From positions 248,001 to 312,000 of the forward strand of contig NZ_CP139003.1 in assembly GCF_044597725.1 (NCBI RefSeq): DNA of 64,000 nucleotides, given 5' to 3'. The stretch comes from Bermanella sp044597725 (lineage in GTDB: Bacteria > Pseudomonadota > Gammaproteobacteria > Pseudomonadales > Oceanobacteraceae). How positions within the stretch are numbered: position 1 is the first letter of the stretch; each line of letters starts with the position of its first letter. Under the pieces are notes generated by a model, which was not told the DNA's origin, searched no databases, and saw only the letters and a program-made list of their open reading frames with translations. Below, piece by piece: positions 26,337-35,249 of the stretch. Position numbers and translations under genes: made by a program.

Positions 26337-26501
26337 ATGGCTGCAATTCGTGAAAAAATCCGCATGGTTTCTTCTGCTGGTACTGGTCACTTCTACACCA
26401 CTACTAAGAACAAACGTATTATGCCTGACAAGTTGGAAATGAAGAAATTCGACCCAACTATTCGTCAACACGTAATGTACAAAGAAGCAAAAATTAAGTA
26501 A
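26337..26501 (+). CDS. rpmG: 50S ribosomal protein L33
   Basis: A 54-residue ribosomal protein: VSSAGTGHFYTTTKNKR in the middle and MYKEAKIK at the C-terminus match proteobacterial L33. It is of the zinc-free (C-minus) type, since no CxxC pairs are present. GGGGTC lies upstream of the ATG, and a strong terminator follows 13 nt after the stop. Confidence 0.97.
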   Translation: MAAIREKIRMVSSAGTGHFYTTTKNKRIMPDKLEMKKFDPTIRQHVMYKEAKIK

Positions 26502-26514
26502 TTAATTAATGCTT

Positions 26515-26544
26515 TAAAAAAAACCGGCCTCGGCCGGTTTTTTT
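26515..26544 (+). terminator. Rho-independent terminator of rpmBG
   Basis: AAACCGGCC and GGCCGGTTT pair around a two-base loop and are flanked by A and T tracts, giving a strong terminator that could also work on the minus strand for the TetR gene. Confidence 0.95.
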
Positions 26545-26598
26545 ATGTCTGCTTAGTACTGATTACCACATTACCCAACATGGGCAGCAGTCATCAAC

Positions 26599-27213
26599 TT
26601 AAGATTTAGTGTGAGCAACAATCGTTCGAATACCGTAACTATATAGCGCCTCGAGCTCACCCCGCTTAGCCCCAGCCCGCACCCGCAAGCTGAGGGTTTG
26701 CATCAATGCTTGTAGGAGCTTCGCTTGCAGCTCAAGGCTTTCCTCATCATTCTCAGCAGCGCTGATCCCCTGAGTAAGTCTCTCATATAAAACGAGATCT
26801 ATTGACTGCATTACATCTGCATAAAAAGTTCGAAAGCCCTCGTCATTAGCTGCTTCTGCTGGCAAAGTGTTGGTGCACAAACACCCGCCTAATTCGCCAA
26901 CGTAATTATCTACCAGCATGCTGAAGTAATCTTCCAGCCCTTGGATCAAATCATCATGCTTCAACGCCATTGCCAATGGACCTGCAATACCGTCGATATA
27001 CTGCTGCAATGCTCTTTTATAGATTGCAGCTTTATTCCCAAAGGCGTTGTACATACTCGGCCGATTCATTCCCATGGCTTTCGCTAATTCATCCAACGAA
27101 GTACCGGAGTATCCCTTTTCAGCAAATACCTGAGCGGCACCTTCCAAGGCTGCTACTTCATCAAACTTCCTTGGCCTGCCGCGGGTTGCTACTATTTTTG
27201 TACTATTTCGCAT
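26599..27213 (-). CDS. TetR/AcrR family regulator
   Basis: A 204-residue one-component repressor. The N-terminal helix-turn-helix is at residues ~20-65: FAEKGYSGTSLDELAKAMGM and NRPSMYNAFGNKAAIYKRAL. The all-helical C-terminal ligand domain includes a GGCLCTNTLPAEAA loop with two cysteines, which resembles the AcrR-like proteins controlling nearby enzymes. It is divergent from the HD hydrolase at 27279 with 65 nt between them, so it probably regulates that gene and itself through the TACAAAA repeats. Ligand unknown. Confidence 0.92.
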   Translation of the reverse strand: MRNSTKIVATRGRPRKFDEVAALEGAAQVFAEKGYSGTSLDELAKAMGMNRPSMYNAFGNKAAIYKRALQQYIDGIAGPLAMALKHDDLIQGLEDYFSMLVDNYVGELGGCLCTNTLPAEAANDEGFRTFYADVMQSIDLVLYERLTQGISAAENDEESLELQAKLLQALMQTLSLRVRAGAKRGELEALYSYGIRTIVAHTKS

Positions 27214-27221
27214 AATTTTAC

Positions 27222-27271
27222 TTGCACTGAGGAATTGCCCTGTTTATTTTATACAAAACAGTACAAAAAGG
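27222..27271 (+). promoter_or_regulatory. HD-gene promoter with TACAAAA operator repeats
   Basis: TTGCAC (27222-27227), 17 nt, then TATTTT (27245-27250) make a plausible promoter for the HD gene. Immediately downstream are two head-to-tail decamers, TACAAAACAG (27252-27261) and TACAAAAAGG (27262-27271). An inverted copy, TTTTTGTAC, lies at 27195-27203 within the start of the TetR gene. They are good candidates for the TetR binding sites. Confidence 0.55.
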
Positions 27272-27278
27272 TATAGCC

Positions 27279-27992
27279 ATGTCGCTAACAACCCACAAAC
27301 AACCTCCAGCAAAAATCTGTTTTCTTCATTCCGCATTGCAGGGCGACCTGGTGAATGCCGCACAGCGCATTGGACGAAGATTAAAACGAGAACAACTTGA
27401 GTACGTAGCACGCGAAAAATACAAGGTTCCTGATTCACTATTGTGCAAAAGGGCTTTAGAGATGGTATCCGAGTGCAGCTCTCCTTTTTTATTAAATCAT
27501 GGGTTACGCAGTTACGCCTTTGCAGTGGCCATGGCACATAAAGTTAAAAAGCCATTCGATAAAGAGGTGCTATTTGTAGGATCTGTCATGCATGACTTAG
27601 GCTTAACTGATGCCCATGATCACGGTGGAACATTTGAGTGCGATGGCGCTAGAGGGGCTCGGGAATTCTGTGTTGAGCAGAACATGCCAACTGAGAAAGC
27701 AGACTTAATACATGAAATGGTGGCGCTACATAATTCTGTTGGTATTGCACATAAAAAAGACCCTGAAATCGCCTTATTGCATTTTGGCGCAGGGCTTGAT
27801 GTAGCCGCTTTATGGATTAAAGATATCCATCCAACAACGCTACAGGAAATTATCGCTGAACACCCACGATTAGATTTTGTAGAGAGTTTCACAGCGCTAC
27901 TGGAGGATCAACTCGAGCGTAAACCCGATAGCTATATGAAAACAATGATTGACCTAGGCTTTCTTAAAAAAATGCGGACTGTTCCTTTTTAA
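27279..27992 (+). CDS. HD-domain hydrolase, cyanamide hydratase-like
   Basis: A 237-residue cytoplasmic metal-dependent HD protein. The metal ligands appear in LLNHGLRSYAFAVAMAHK (His ~74), GSVMHDLGLTDAHDHGG (HD at 105-106) and HEMVALHNSVGIAH. The spacing and the FECDGARGAREF segment recall cyanamide hydratase-like (DDI2-type) HD enzymes, although the substrate cannot be read from sequence. AAGG lies 8 nt before the ATG. It is divergent from a TetR gene, a common layout for inducible detoxification enzymes. Confidence 0.85.
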   Translation: MSLTTHKQPPAKICFLHSALQGDLVNAAQRIGRRLKREQLEYVAREKYKVPDSLLCKRALEMVSECSSPFLLNHGLRSYAFAVAMAHKVKKPFDKEVLFVGSVMHDLGLTDAHDHGGTFECDGARGAREFCVEQNMPTEKADLIHEMVALHNSVGIAHKKDPEIALLHFGAGLDVAALWIKDIHPTTLQEIIAEHPRLDFVESFTALLEDQLERKPDSYMKTMIDLGFLKKMRTVPF

Positions 27993-28126
27993 AATACTGA
28001 ATAGTCATTGGCTTTGTTTCAGAGCGATTAACAGTTTTTAGAATATACGGTCAGGCTAGTGCTAATCAGGTGATAAATAAATATGCTAGACTGCGACATT
28101 ATCTTTTTAAGCTCGCTGATTAAACC

Positions 28127-28963
28127 ATGCCTGAATTACCCGAAGTCGAAACCACCCGCGCCGGTATTGCGCCGCATATTAAAGGGCATAAGCTAAAGGG
28201 CCTTATTGTGCGCCAACCGCAATTACGTTGGCCCATCCCTAACGATTTACCGCAATTGGTTACAGGATTGGAAGTGATCGATGTACGTCGCCGCGCAAAG
28301 TATTTGCTGCTCGATATGGCTCGTAATAACCAGTCACCCATTATTGGCTCCATTATTATTCATTTAGGCATGTCGGGCTCGCTACGGGTATTAACCACTC
28401 TGCCAACCCCTGAGCCACGCAAGCATGAACACTTTGACCTTGAGTTTGAGCACTGCACTGTGCGTTATAACGACCCTCGGCGTTTTGGTGCTTGCTTTTG
28501 GCAAGCGGCACAGGAAGAGGATAAGCGCCTAGCCCACCTAGGACCCGAGCCACTATCGGATGTATTTAATGCGGAATACTTGTTTGCTAAAAGCCGTAAG
28601 CGCACCAGTTCCATTAAAACATTTATTATGGATCAGAAAGTTGTTGTGGGTGTGGGGAACATATATGCCAGCGAGTCGTTATTTTTAAGTGGTATCAATC
28701 CGAAAAAAGCGGCGGGTAAAATAAGTCTGAAAAAATACCAAGAATTGGTGAGTGCCATTAAAGTAGTGTTAGATAATGCCATTATGCAAGGCGGTACCAC
28801 ACTTCGCGATTTCACCAGCAGTGACGGTAAAGCCGGGTATTTTGCTCAGGAGCTCAGAGTCTATGGACGAGAGGGTTTAGCATGTGTTCAATGCAAGGCA
28901 ACCATTAAGCAAATCACACAAGGCCAACGAAGTACTTTTTATTGCACAAAGTGCCAACGTTGA
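28127..28963 (+). CDS. mutM: Formamidopyrimidine-DNA glycosylase (Fpg/MutM)
   Basis: A 278-residue DNA repair enzyme that removes 8-oxoguanine and formamidopyrimidines and nicks the abasic site. The catalytic N-terminus is MPELPEVETTRAGI (Pro1 nucleophile, Glu2 after Met removal), with the helix-two-turn-helix segment VVGVGNIYASESLFLSGI. The C-terminal zinc finger reads CVQCKATIKQITQGQRSTFY and CTKC. Full length. A -10-like TATGCTAGACT lies at about 28082-28092. Convergent with the LprI-like gene. Confidence 0.97.
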   Translation: MPELPEVETTRAGIAPHIKGHKLKGLIVRQPQLRWPIPNDLPQLVTGLEVIDVRRRAKYLLLDMARNNQSPIIGSIIIHLGMSGSLRVLTTLPTPEPRKHEHFDLEFEHCTVRYNDPRRFGACFWQAAQEEDKRLAHLGPEPLSDVFNAEYLFAKSRKRTSSIKTFIMDQKVVVGVGNIYASESLFLSGINPKKAAGKISLKKYQELVSAIKVVLDNAIMQGGTTLRDFTSSDGKAGYFAQELRVYGREGLACVQCKATIKQITQGQRSTFYCTKCQR

Positions 28964-28982
28964 TTTGAGCCATTCTTATTGG

Positions 28983-29726
28983 TTATCCCGGTCCTTTCAT
29001 TGTTAAAAGACCAGTTGCATAATCCTCAAAAATTGCTCTGAAGTTCCCTAGGCAACCAATATAAGCCCAACGAGAAGTGGAGCTTCCACTCAAATGATGG
29101 GATGAAGCACCTCCAGACTGATCACAAATTCTTTCCTGAACATCCCATAGTTGTCCATAGTCTCTAACGATATTCCTGAAAAGCACCTTTACCTTAATAT
29201 CTAGCAGTGGGTGCTTCATTTCGAAATCATCAACCAAATAGTAATAATAGTGGTCAAGAATCCCTGTTAAACCCACTTCATTTTTGTGATGATTTTTAAT
29301 ACTGTCTGAAAGGTTACAGTTGGCCGCTTCATGGGGGCTCATTTGACTTTGTTCAATACAATCCCTCTTATAGTTGGATGAGTGAACAATGAAGTCTCTC
29401 TGATTTTTTAAACGATAATAGGCAAAACGATAAAAGTCATCCAAGCACCTAGCCACATCATCGTCGTTTGAGCAGATTTTGTTTCGCCACTTTATCCATA
29501 GCCTCTGATTGTGCCTAATTTCAGCAGCTTCATTTTCATCTATAGCTAATGCTTCTTTATAAATGGCACTGATATCATCATCCCATTTGGACAGTGCTTC
29601 AGTTTCACATATTAAAGACTCTATCGAATTAAGATTGGGGAGCTTGCAATCAAAGCTTGCTGCTATTCCATTATTACTTATCACCACCAATACAAATATG
29701 GCTATTAGTTTAATTAGGTAATGCAT
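28983..29726 (-). CDS. Exported protein with LprI-like (DUF1311) domain
   Basis: A 247-residue protein with a signal peptide (LIKLIAIFVLVVISNNGIAA). The mature N-terminus starts SFDCKLPNLNSIESLICETE and continues SKWDDDISAIYKEAL and LWIKWRNKICSNDDDVARCL, the DUF1311/LprI pattern with its conserved cysteines. LprI proteins inhibit lysozyme in mycobacteria; other members are uncharacterised. The ~120-residue C-terminal part is unrecognised, Ser/His/Gly-rich near the end. Base composition is more AT-rich than its neighbours, which may indicate recent acquisition. Confidence 0.82.
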   Translation of the reverse strand: MHYLIKLIAIFVLVVISNNGIAASFDCKLPNLNSIESLICETEALSKWDDDISAIYKEALAIDENEAAEIRHNQRLWIKWRNKICSNDDDVARCLDDFYRFAYYRLKNQRDFIVHSSNYKRDCIEQSQMSPHEAANCNLSDSIKNHHKNEVGLTGILDHYYYYLVDDFEMKHPLLDIKVKVLFRNIVRDYGQLWDVQERICDQSGGASSHHLSGSSTSRWAYIGCLGNFRAIFEDYATGLLTMKGPG

Positions 29727-30018
29727 ATCAACATTTGACTCAGTATTTTTGTAAATAGTGCTGTAGCCTAAGGCTTAAATATCGACATCGCCAGCATAAA
29801 AACCATACCATGCCTTTTTTCACCCATTTGACTGATAACGCGCTAGAAATCTAATATGATGATGGATTTAATGAAGGGTGTATGGCCAGTTTATACTGCG
29901 ATTTGACTTAGCCAATAGTGCTTCCGGCCTCACAAGTTGCACTTAAACCACTCCAAAACCTTTAAAAAGGTGTTATAGTGAGCCTAATAACGGATTCTCA
30001 TTACGAGGAAATATAATA

Positions 30019-30348
30019 ATGACCATGCTTCGTAGCCAAATTAAGCAAACTTTCCTGGTTCTAAGCGCTTTAATCATGTTTGCTTTGCCCATGCAGTCTC
30101 AAGCACAAGAAATCGATGAAACACCATCGGCGGCAGCCATGGTATTTGATGGCTTGATCGTGCGCCCCATTACACTGGTGGCAACCGCTGTTGGTACGGT
30201 TATTTGGGTAGCAACTTTACCTTTTAGTTTGTTGGGTGGAAATGCTGGCGATGCTGCAGAGGTATTAGTTCTTGAGCCTGCCAAGGCTACATTTATTCGG
30301 TGCTTAGGCTGTACCAATAATAGTCGTAAAATTGATTTTGAAGACTAA
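30019..30348 (+). CDS. Small exported/membrane protein, unknown function
   Basis: A 109-residue protein with a signal peptide (cleavage probably after SQAQA region at about residue 31) and one further hydrophobic segment, PITLVATAVGTVIWVATLPF, then a short tail with a CLGC pair. Similar proteins in Pseudomonas are conserved and without function; they are sometimes mislabelled as transporters. GAGGAA lies 9 nt before the ATG. A strong terminator follows. Confidence 0.72.
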   Translation: MTMLRSQIKQTFLVLSALIMFALPMQSQAQEIDETPSAAAMVFDGLIVRPITLVATAVGTVIWVATLPFSLLGGNAGDAAEVLVLEPAKATFIRCLGCTNNSRKIDFED

Positions 30349-30361
30349 AGCCAGTTAAAAC

Positions 30362-30386
30362 AAAAAAGGGCCCTAGGCCCTTTTTT
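30362..30386. terminator. Bidirectional terminator
   Basis: AAAAAAGGGCC and GGCCCTTTTTT form an 11-bp stem with a CTA loop between two convergent genes; A/T tracts on both sides serve both directions. Confidence 0.93.
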
Positions 30387-30398
30387 ATTGCGTGCTCA

Positions 30399-31256
30399 TT
30401 ACAACCCCATATCGCTTAATATCTCATCGTAGCCTTGCTGGTAATCTGTGTATTTGAAGTTATAACCCAGTGATTGCAAGCGGCTTGAATCACAACGCTT
30501 ACTTCCTCGGCGAGTTACTTCGGGTACATCATGGTCGGGCTCCACGTCACCAATGCGATCTTTTAACCACTCCAACACCTCATACAAAGGTGATGGCTGC
30601 GGGTCGGATGCCAAATAAATAGGCGATAACGACGTGCCTTTGCTGTCTTCTTCAATCAAAAACCGCAATACACCCACACAGTCATCGCGATGAATTCGGT
30701 TGGTCCAAACGTCTGGTTCGGGGTCGCAGTGAGCGCCTTTTTTCGCTTGGTTTATTAAGCGCGTGCGGCCTGGGCCGTAAATACCGCTAAATCTCACTAC
30801 CGTTGCAGGAAAGTCGGCAGACAGTACTTGATGTTCTGCTTCGAGCATTTTGCGCCCAGCAAATGCAGTGGGCTCTAGTTCGGTGTCCTCGTTTACCCAT
30901 GCACCGTCATGATGAGGATAGACACTGGTACTGGATACAAAAAATATGCGTTTGGGTGCTTCATGGGCTTGGGTTAACAATGCAAGAATATGCTTCAGGC
31001 CCTTAACATAATATTTGCTGTAGCCTTCTTCAGAAAATTCCGGACTGGCCACACAATAAACAACGTAATCAATTTTATCTGGAAATACCCCAATTAATGT
31101 TTCCATATCGGCAACATCGGCACTTATGGTGTGAATTCCATGACCTAAGGGTTTATCACTACGGCGTACTCCCCACACCTCGTGGCCTTCATTCACCAGC
31201 TGTTGCCCTAGGCCACCGCCAATATCACCACTTCCCACTATTAAGAATCGCGCCAT
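30399..31256 (-). CDS. NAD-dependent epimerase/SDR-type protein (YeeZ-like)
   Basis: A 285-residue extended short-chain dehydrogenase/epimerase-fold protein. The dinucleotide-binding glycines are in FLIVGSGDIGGGLGQQLV; the family core has FFVSSTSVYPHHDG and VVRFSGIYGPGRTRLI. The usual catalytic YxxxK is not evident (AFAGRKMLEAEHQ is at that place), so it may be a non-classical member. It resembles E. coli YeeZ. It is divergent from oxyR (72 nt). Confidence 0.85.
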   Translation of the reverse strand: MARFLIVGSGDIGGGLGQQLVNEGHEVWGVRRSDKPLGHGIHTISADVADMETLIGVFPDKIDYVVYCVASPEFSEEGYSKYYVKGLKHILALLTQAHEAPKRIFFVSSTSVYPHHDGAWVNEDTELEPTAFAGRKMLEAEHQVLSADFPATVVRFSGIYGPGRTRLINQAKKGAHCDPEPDVWTNRIHRDDCVGVLRFLIEEDSKGTSLSPIYLASDPQPSPLYEVLEWLKDRIGDVEPDHDVPEVTRRGSKRCDSSRLQSLGYNFKYTDYQQGYDEILSDMGL

Positions 31257-31328
31257 AATGGTTACTCCGTATTTTGTTTCATGGGCTCATTGGTATAAGC
31301 TATCGGTTCACTTGGATAGATTAATACC

Positions 31329-32231
31329 ATGACCTTATCGGAACTAAAATATATTGTCGCCCTAGCACAAGAAAAACATTTTGGCCGAGCCGCCGAACGT
31401 TGCTTTGTTAGTCAGCCTACACTGAGTGTGGCCATAAAAAAACTGGAAAGCGAATTAGGCATCAGTATTTTTGAGCGCTCCAAAAATGCAGTCAACCTAA
31501 CGCCGCTCGGTGAGCAATTGGTGCAACAGGCCAATGTGGTGCTGGAAAACGTTAAGGGTCTCAAAGAAATGGCCCGGGGTGGTCAGGACCAGCTTAATGG
31601 CCCGCTTAAAATTGGGGCGATATACACCATTGGGCCTTATTTATTTCCGCACCTTATTCCGCAAGTGCAAAATATGGCACCGGATATGCCCCTCTATATC
31701 GAGGAAGACTTCACCAAAAATTTGCGCCGCAAACTGCGCGAAGGTGAGTTAGATGTCATTTTAATTGCACTGCCGTTTAACGAGCCGGACGTATTAACCA
31801 AGGCCTTGTACGACGAGCCGTTTGAAGTGCTGCTTCCTAACAATCACCCATGGTTAGAGTATAAAGACATAAACCCTAACCAGTTGCCCGATAGCGATTT
31901 GTTACTATTAGGGGAAGGTCATTGTTTTCGCGATCAAGTGTTAGAAATGTGCCCTGAGCTTGCCAAGCACCAAAATAGCAAACTCAAAGCCATAACTCAG
32001 GGCAGTTCACTTGAGACATTACGTCACATGGTTGCTTCAGGAATGGGGATAACCGTGTTACCTGCCAGCGCAACTGGCACACATCAGTACCCTAGCAATG
32101 TATTGCATACACGCCCATTCACTAAGCCTATTCCGTCGCGTACGGTGGCCATTGCTTGGCGTGCAAGCTTCCCTCGCTCTAAAGCTGTGGATTTAATTAC
32201 GCAGGCCGCTAATTTATGTCAGCTGTTTTAG
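31329..32231 (+). CDS. oxyR: OxyR, peroxide-sensing LysR regulator
   Basis: A 300-residue LysR-family activator of hydrogen peroxide defence genes. The winged helix is at residues 1-60 (FGRAAERCFVSQPTLSVAIK). The redox pair is Cys199 and Cys208 in GEGHCFRDQVLEMCPE, the same numbering as E. coli OxyR, so thiol-disulfide sensing should be intact. The end overlaps recG by 16 nt, so the two are probably transcribed together, as in Pseudomonas. Confidence 0.97.
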   Translation: MTLSELKYIVALAQEKHFGRAAERCFVSQPTLSVAIKKLESELGISIFERSKNAVNLTPLGEQLVQQANVVLENVKGLKEMARGGQDQLNGPLKIGAIYTIGPYLFPHLIPQVQNMAPDMPLYIEEDFTKNLRRKLREGELDVILIALPFNEPDVLTKALYDEPFEVLLPNNHPWLEYKDINPNQLPDSDLLLLGEGHCFRDQVLEMCPELAKHQNSKLKAITQGSSLETLRHMVASGMGITVLPASATGTHQYPSNVLHTRPFTKPIPSRTVAIAWRASFPRSKAVDLITQAANLCQLF

Positions 32232-34303
32232 AGACGCTTTCACAAAGGCCTGTTACCGAGCTTAAAAATGTAGGCCCAGCGTTTGCCGAAAAATTAGCAA
32301 AGCTGGGCATTCATTGCATTCAAGACTTACTTTTTCATTTGCCTTTACGCTATCAAGACCGCACCCGTATTACCCCTATTGGCGGTTTAAGACCCAATAT
32401 GGATGTGGTGGTTGAAGGCGAGATTAAAGCCTGTGATGTGGTTATGGGGCGCAGACGTTCTTTGGTCGTGCGTATTCAAGACGGCACTGGCACGGTTACG
32501 CTGCGTTTTTTTCATTTTAGCGGCGCACAAAAAAATAATTTAAAAAAAGGCCAACGCATCCGTTGTTTTGGTGAAGCCCGCCCGGGTAAGTCGGGGCTTG
32601 AGTTGTATCATCCTGAATATCAGTTTATTGAAGATCTCATTGATAAACCAACCGAGGAAACACTTACGCCTATTTACCCAAGTACCGAAGGTGTAACACA
32701 AGTTCGATGGCGACAATTGATGGCTCAGGTAATGCCTTTATTGCGTAAAGGCCAGCATGTTGTCGACCTCATTCCAGACAACATGTTAATGGATTCAGGG
32801 CTTCCCTCTTTAGCCCAAGCACTGTTGTATTTACATCAACCACCAGTGGGCGCGGATCTTGATCAACTAGAGCTAAGTGCGCACCCTGCACAGAAACGTC
32901 TAATAATGGAAGAGTTGCTGGCGCACAATTTAAGCATGCAAAAAATGCGCGCTGAAGTTCAAAGCCATGCTGCCCCAGTTATTCTTCCCAGCAAAAACTA
33001 CTTACCTCAATTGCTGGCGCAACTTCCATTTTCGCCCACCTCGGCACAAACTCGGGTAAGTAAAGAGGTTGAACAAGATTTACAATCAGGCGTTCCTATG
33101 TTGCGTTTAGTACAAGGGGACGTGGGGTCTGGTAAAACCTTGGTCGCTGCCATGGCAGCGTTACAAGCCTTAGAACAAGGCTATCAAGTTGCGCTCATGG
33201 CACCCACAGAAATTCTTGCCGAGCAACATTTGAAAAATTTTCAGGCGTGGTTTGAACCCCTTGGAATATCTATCGCATGGCTAGCTGGAAAAATAAAAGG
33301 TAAAGCGCGAAGCGCGACATTAAATGCCATTGCCGCAGGCGAAGCACAGTTAATCGTAGGCACCCATGCTTTGTTTCAAGCTGAGGTTGAGTTTAACAAC
33401 CTTGGCCTTGCGATTATTGATGAGCAACACCGTTTTGGTGTGCACCAAAGGTTAGCATTAAGAGAAAAAGGCAATGGGCAAAACCCCCATCAGCTAATTA
33501 TGACGGCAACCCCAATACCGCGCACATTAGCCATGAGCGCCTATGCCGACCTCGACACCAGTATCATTGATGAATTGCCACCTGGACGCTCTCCGGTAGG
33601 GACAGTGGTCATCGATCAAGACCGTCGCCAACATGTAGTAGAGCGTATTCGTGCTGCTTGCTTAGAAGGACGTCAAGCCTATTGGGTATGTACGCTCATT
33701 GAAGAAAGCGAGGAACTAGAAGCGCAGGCAGCTGAGGTTACCGCGCAAGATTTACAAGCAGCTTTACCTGAATTAAAGGTTGGCTTAGTCCATGGGCGCT
33801 TAAAGCCGCAAGAAAAAGCCGACATCATGCACGCCTTTAAACAAGCTGAGCTTAATTTATTAGTGGCGACAACCGTTATCGAAGTAGGCGTTGATGTACC
33901 CAATGCCAGTTTAATGGTGATCGAAAACCCAGAACGATTAGGCCTTGCGCAACTTCACCAGCTACGGGGTCGCGTTGGTCGCGGAACGGCACAAAGCTAC
34001 TGCGTTCTGCTCTACCAAACGCCGTTGAGCCAACAGGGCAAACAACGCCTGCATGCCATGCGTGATATCTCGGACGGTTTTAAAATTGCCGAGATCGATT
34101 TGCAAATACGAGGTCCAGGTGAAGTATTAGGTACCCGCCAAACCGGTTTGATGCAAATGCGCATTGCCGACTTGCAACGTGATGCCTATCTTTTAGAAGA
34201 AATTCAGCATTGGGGCGCCGCCCTATTTAAGCAAGACAGCCAACTATGTGAGCTCTTGATTGAACGTTGGTTAGGGGAAAATGTTCGCTACAGCCAAGTA
34301 TAA
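32216..34303 (+). CDS. recG: ATP-dependent DNA helicase RecG
   Basis: A 695-residue helicase that remodels stalled forks and Holliday junctions. The wedge/OB domain comes first (about 60-160), then helicase motifs: Walker A VQGDVGSGKTLVAAM, motif Ia APTEILAEQH, motif II IIDEQHRFGV, motif III MTATPIPRTLAM, and motif VI LHQLRGRVGRG. The C-terminal RecG-specific region is complete. Length equals that of E. coli RecG (693). Start ATG 32216 lies within the end of oxyR, with no separate promoter visible. Confidence 0.98.
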   Translation: MSAVLETLSQRPVTELKNVGPAFAEKLAKLGIHCIQDLLFHLPLRYQDRTRITPIGGLRPNMDVVVEGEIKACDVVMGRRRSLVVRIQDGTGTVTLRFFHFSGAQKNNLKKGQRIRCFGEARPGKSGLELYHPEYQFIEDLIDKPTEETLTPIYPSTEGVTQVRWRQLMAQVMPLLRKGQHVVDLIPDNMLMDSGLPSLAQALLYLHQPPVGADLDQLELSAHPAQKRLIMEELLAHNLSMQKMRAEVQSHAAPVILPSKNYLPQLLAQLPFSPTSAQTRVSKEVEQDLQSGVPMLRLVQGDVGSGKTLVAAMAALQALEQGYQVALMAPTEILAEQHLKNFQAWFEPLGISIAWLAGKIKGKARSATLNAIAAGEAQLIVGTHALFQAEVEFNNLGLAIIDEQHRFGVHQRLALREKGNGQNPHQLIMTATPIPRTLAMSAYADLDTSIIDELPPGRSPVGTVVIDQDRRQHVVERIRAACLEGRQAYWVCTLIEESEELEAQAAEVTAQDLQAALPELKVGLVHGRLKPQEKADIMHAFKQAELNLLVATTVIEVGVDVPNASLMVIENPERLGLAQLHQLRGRVGRGTAQSYCVLLYQTPLSQQGKQRLHAMRDISDGFKIAEIDLQIRGPGEVLGTRQTGLMQMRIADLQRDAYLLEEIQHWGAALFKQDSQLCELLIERWLGENVRYSQV

Positions 34304-34401
34304 GTTCGCATATTCGAAATTTGTCTAAACTAAGGAACAGCAAATCAAAATGTTATCCGATAGAATGCGCGCGTTCTACACTCACCTAACAAGGATACGT
34401 C

Positions 34402-35148
34402 ATGAAAACACTGTTAACCCTAGCCTGTGCTAGTTTGCTGTTCGCAAGTATTGCCAGCTATGGCAAAGAGAAACTGACCTTTTATACCGAACAATTTCCA
34501 CCGTACAATATGACCATGGATGGCAAGGCGTTTGCCCACAAGGCCGAAGATATTTCGGGTTTGTGTACCGACATGGTTAAGCAAATGATTGCACAGCTGC
34601 CTTATGATACGCAGATAAAACTACGCAATTGGAATTACGGCATGAGCACGGTTAAACGCAAACTTAATCACGGCTTGTTCTGTACTGCACGCACGCCTGA
34701 ACGTGAGGACAGTTTTAAATGGGTGGGCCCACTGACCGAGATTCGCTGGATGCTGTTTGCAAAACCCGATTCAAGCATCACCTTGGAATCACTGGATGAC
34801 GCTCGCCAATATAAAATTGGCGGTTACAAAGGCGATGTTATGACAGCGTACCTTGAAGATAAGGGCTTTGAAGTATCGGCTTTGGTAAACGACAGTGTTA
34901 ACCCTAAGCGCCTCCTTTTAGGGCAAATTGATCTATGGGTAGCCGACGAATTATCCGGGCCTTACGTGGCTTCGGACAGCGCCGATATCAATGGCCTTAA
35001 GCCCGTGCTGCAGTTCAATGCTAGCCCTTTATACTTAGCTATGAATGCGGATACAGACCAGCGTATTATTGATGAATTGAATAAAGCGTTCGAATCCGTA
35101 CGTCGTTCTGGTCAATTAGAGGTGATTGAACGCACCTATGGCCGCTAA
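34402..35148 (+). CDS. Periplasmic substrate-binding protein (SBP_bac_3 type)
   Basis: A 248-residue protein with a signal peptide (LLTLACASLLFASIASYG), then a family 3 solute-binding fold: LTFYTEQFPPYNMTMDGKAF, ISGLCTDMVKQMI, and LLLGQIDLWVADELSGPYVA. No permease or ATPase gene is adjacent, and members standing alone like this in marine gammaproteobacteria are usually orphan. The ligand is unknown; family members commonly bind amino acids. AAGGATAC lies before the ATG. Confidence 0.85.
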   Translation: MKTLLTLACASLLFASIASYGKEKLTFYTEQFPPYNMTMDGKAFAHKAEDISGLCTDMVKQMIAQLPYDTQIKLRNWNYGMSTVKRKLNHGLFCTARTPEREDSFKWVGPLTEIRWMLFAKPDSSITLESLDDARQYKIGGYKGDVMTAYLEDKGFEVSALVNDSVNPKRLLLGQIDLWVADELSGPYVASDSADINGLKPVLQFNASPLYLAMNADTDQRIIDELNKAFESVRRSGQLEVIERTYGR

Positions 35149-35249
35149 TTGTGTGTAATTAATCACAACCGGATATAAAACTTTCACCCTACGGGTAAGA
35201 TTGCCTATAGTTAAGCAGTGTCTATACTCACACTATGGGTGGAAGTTTT

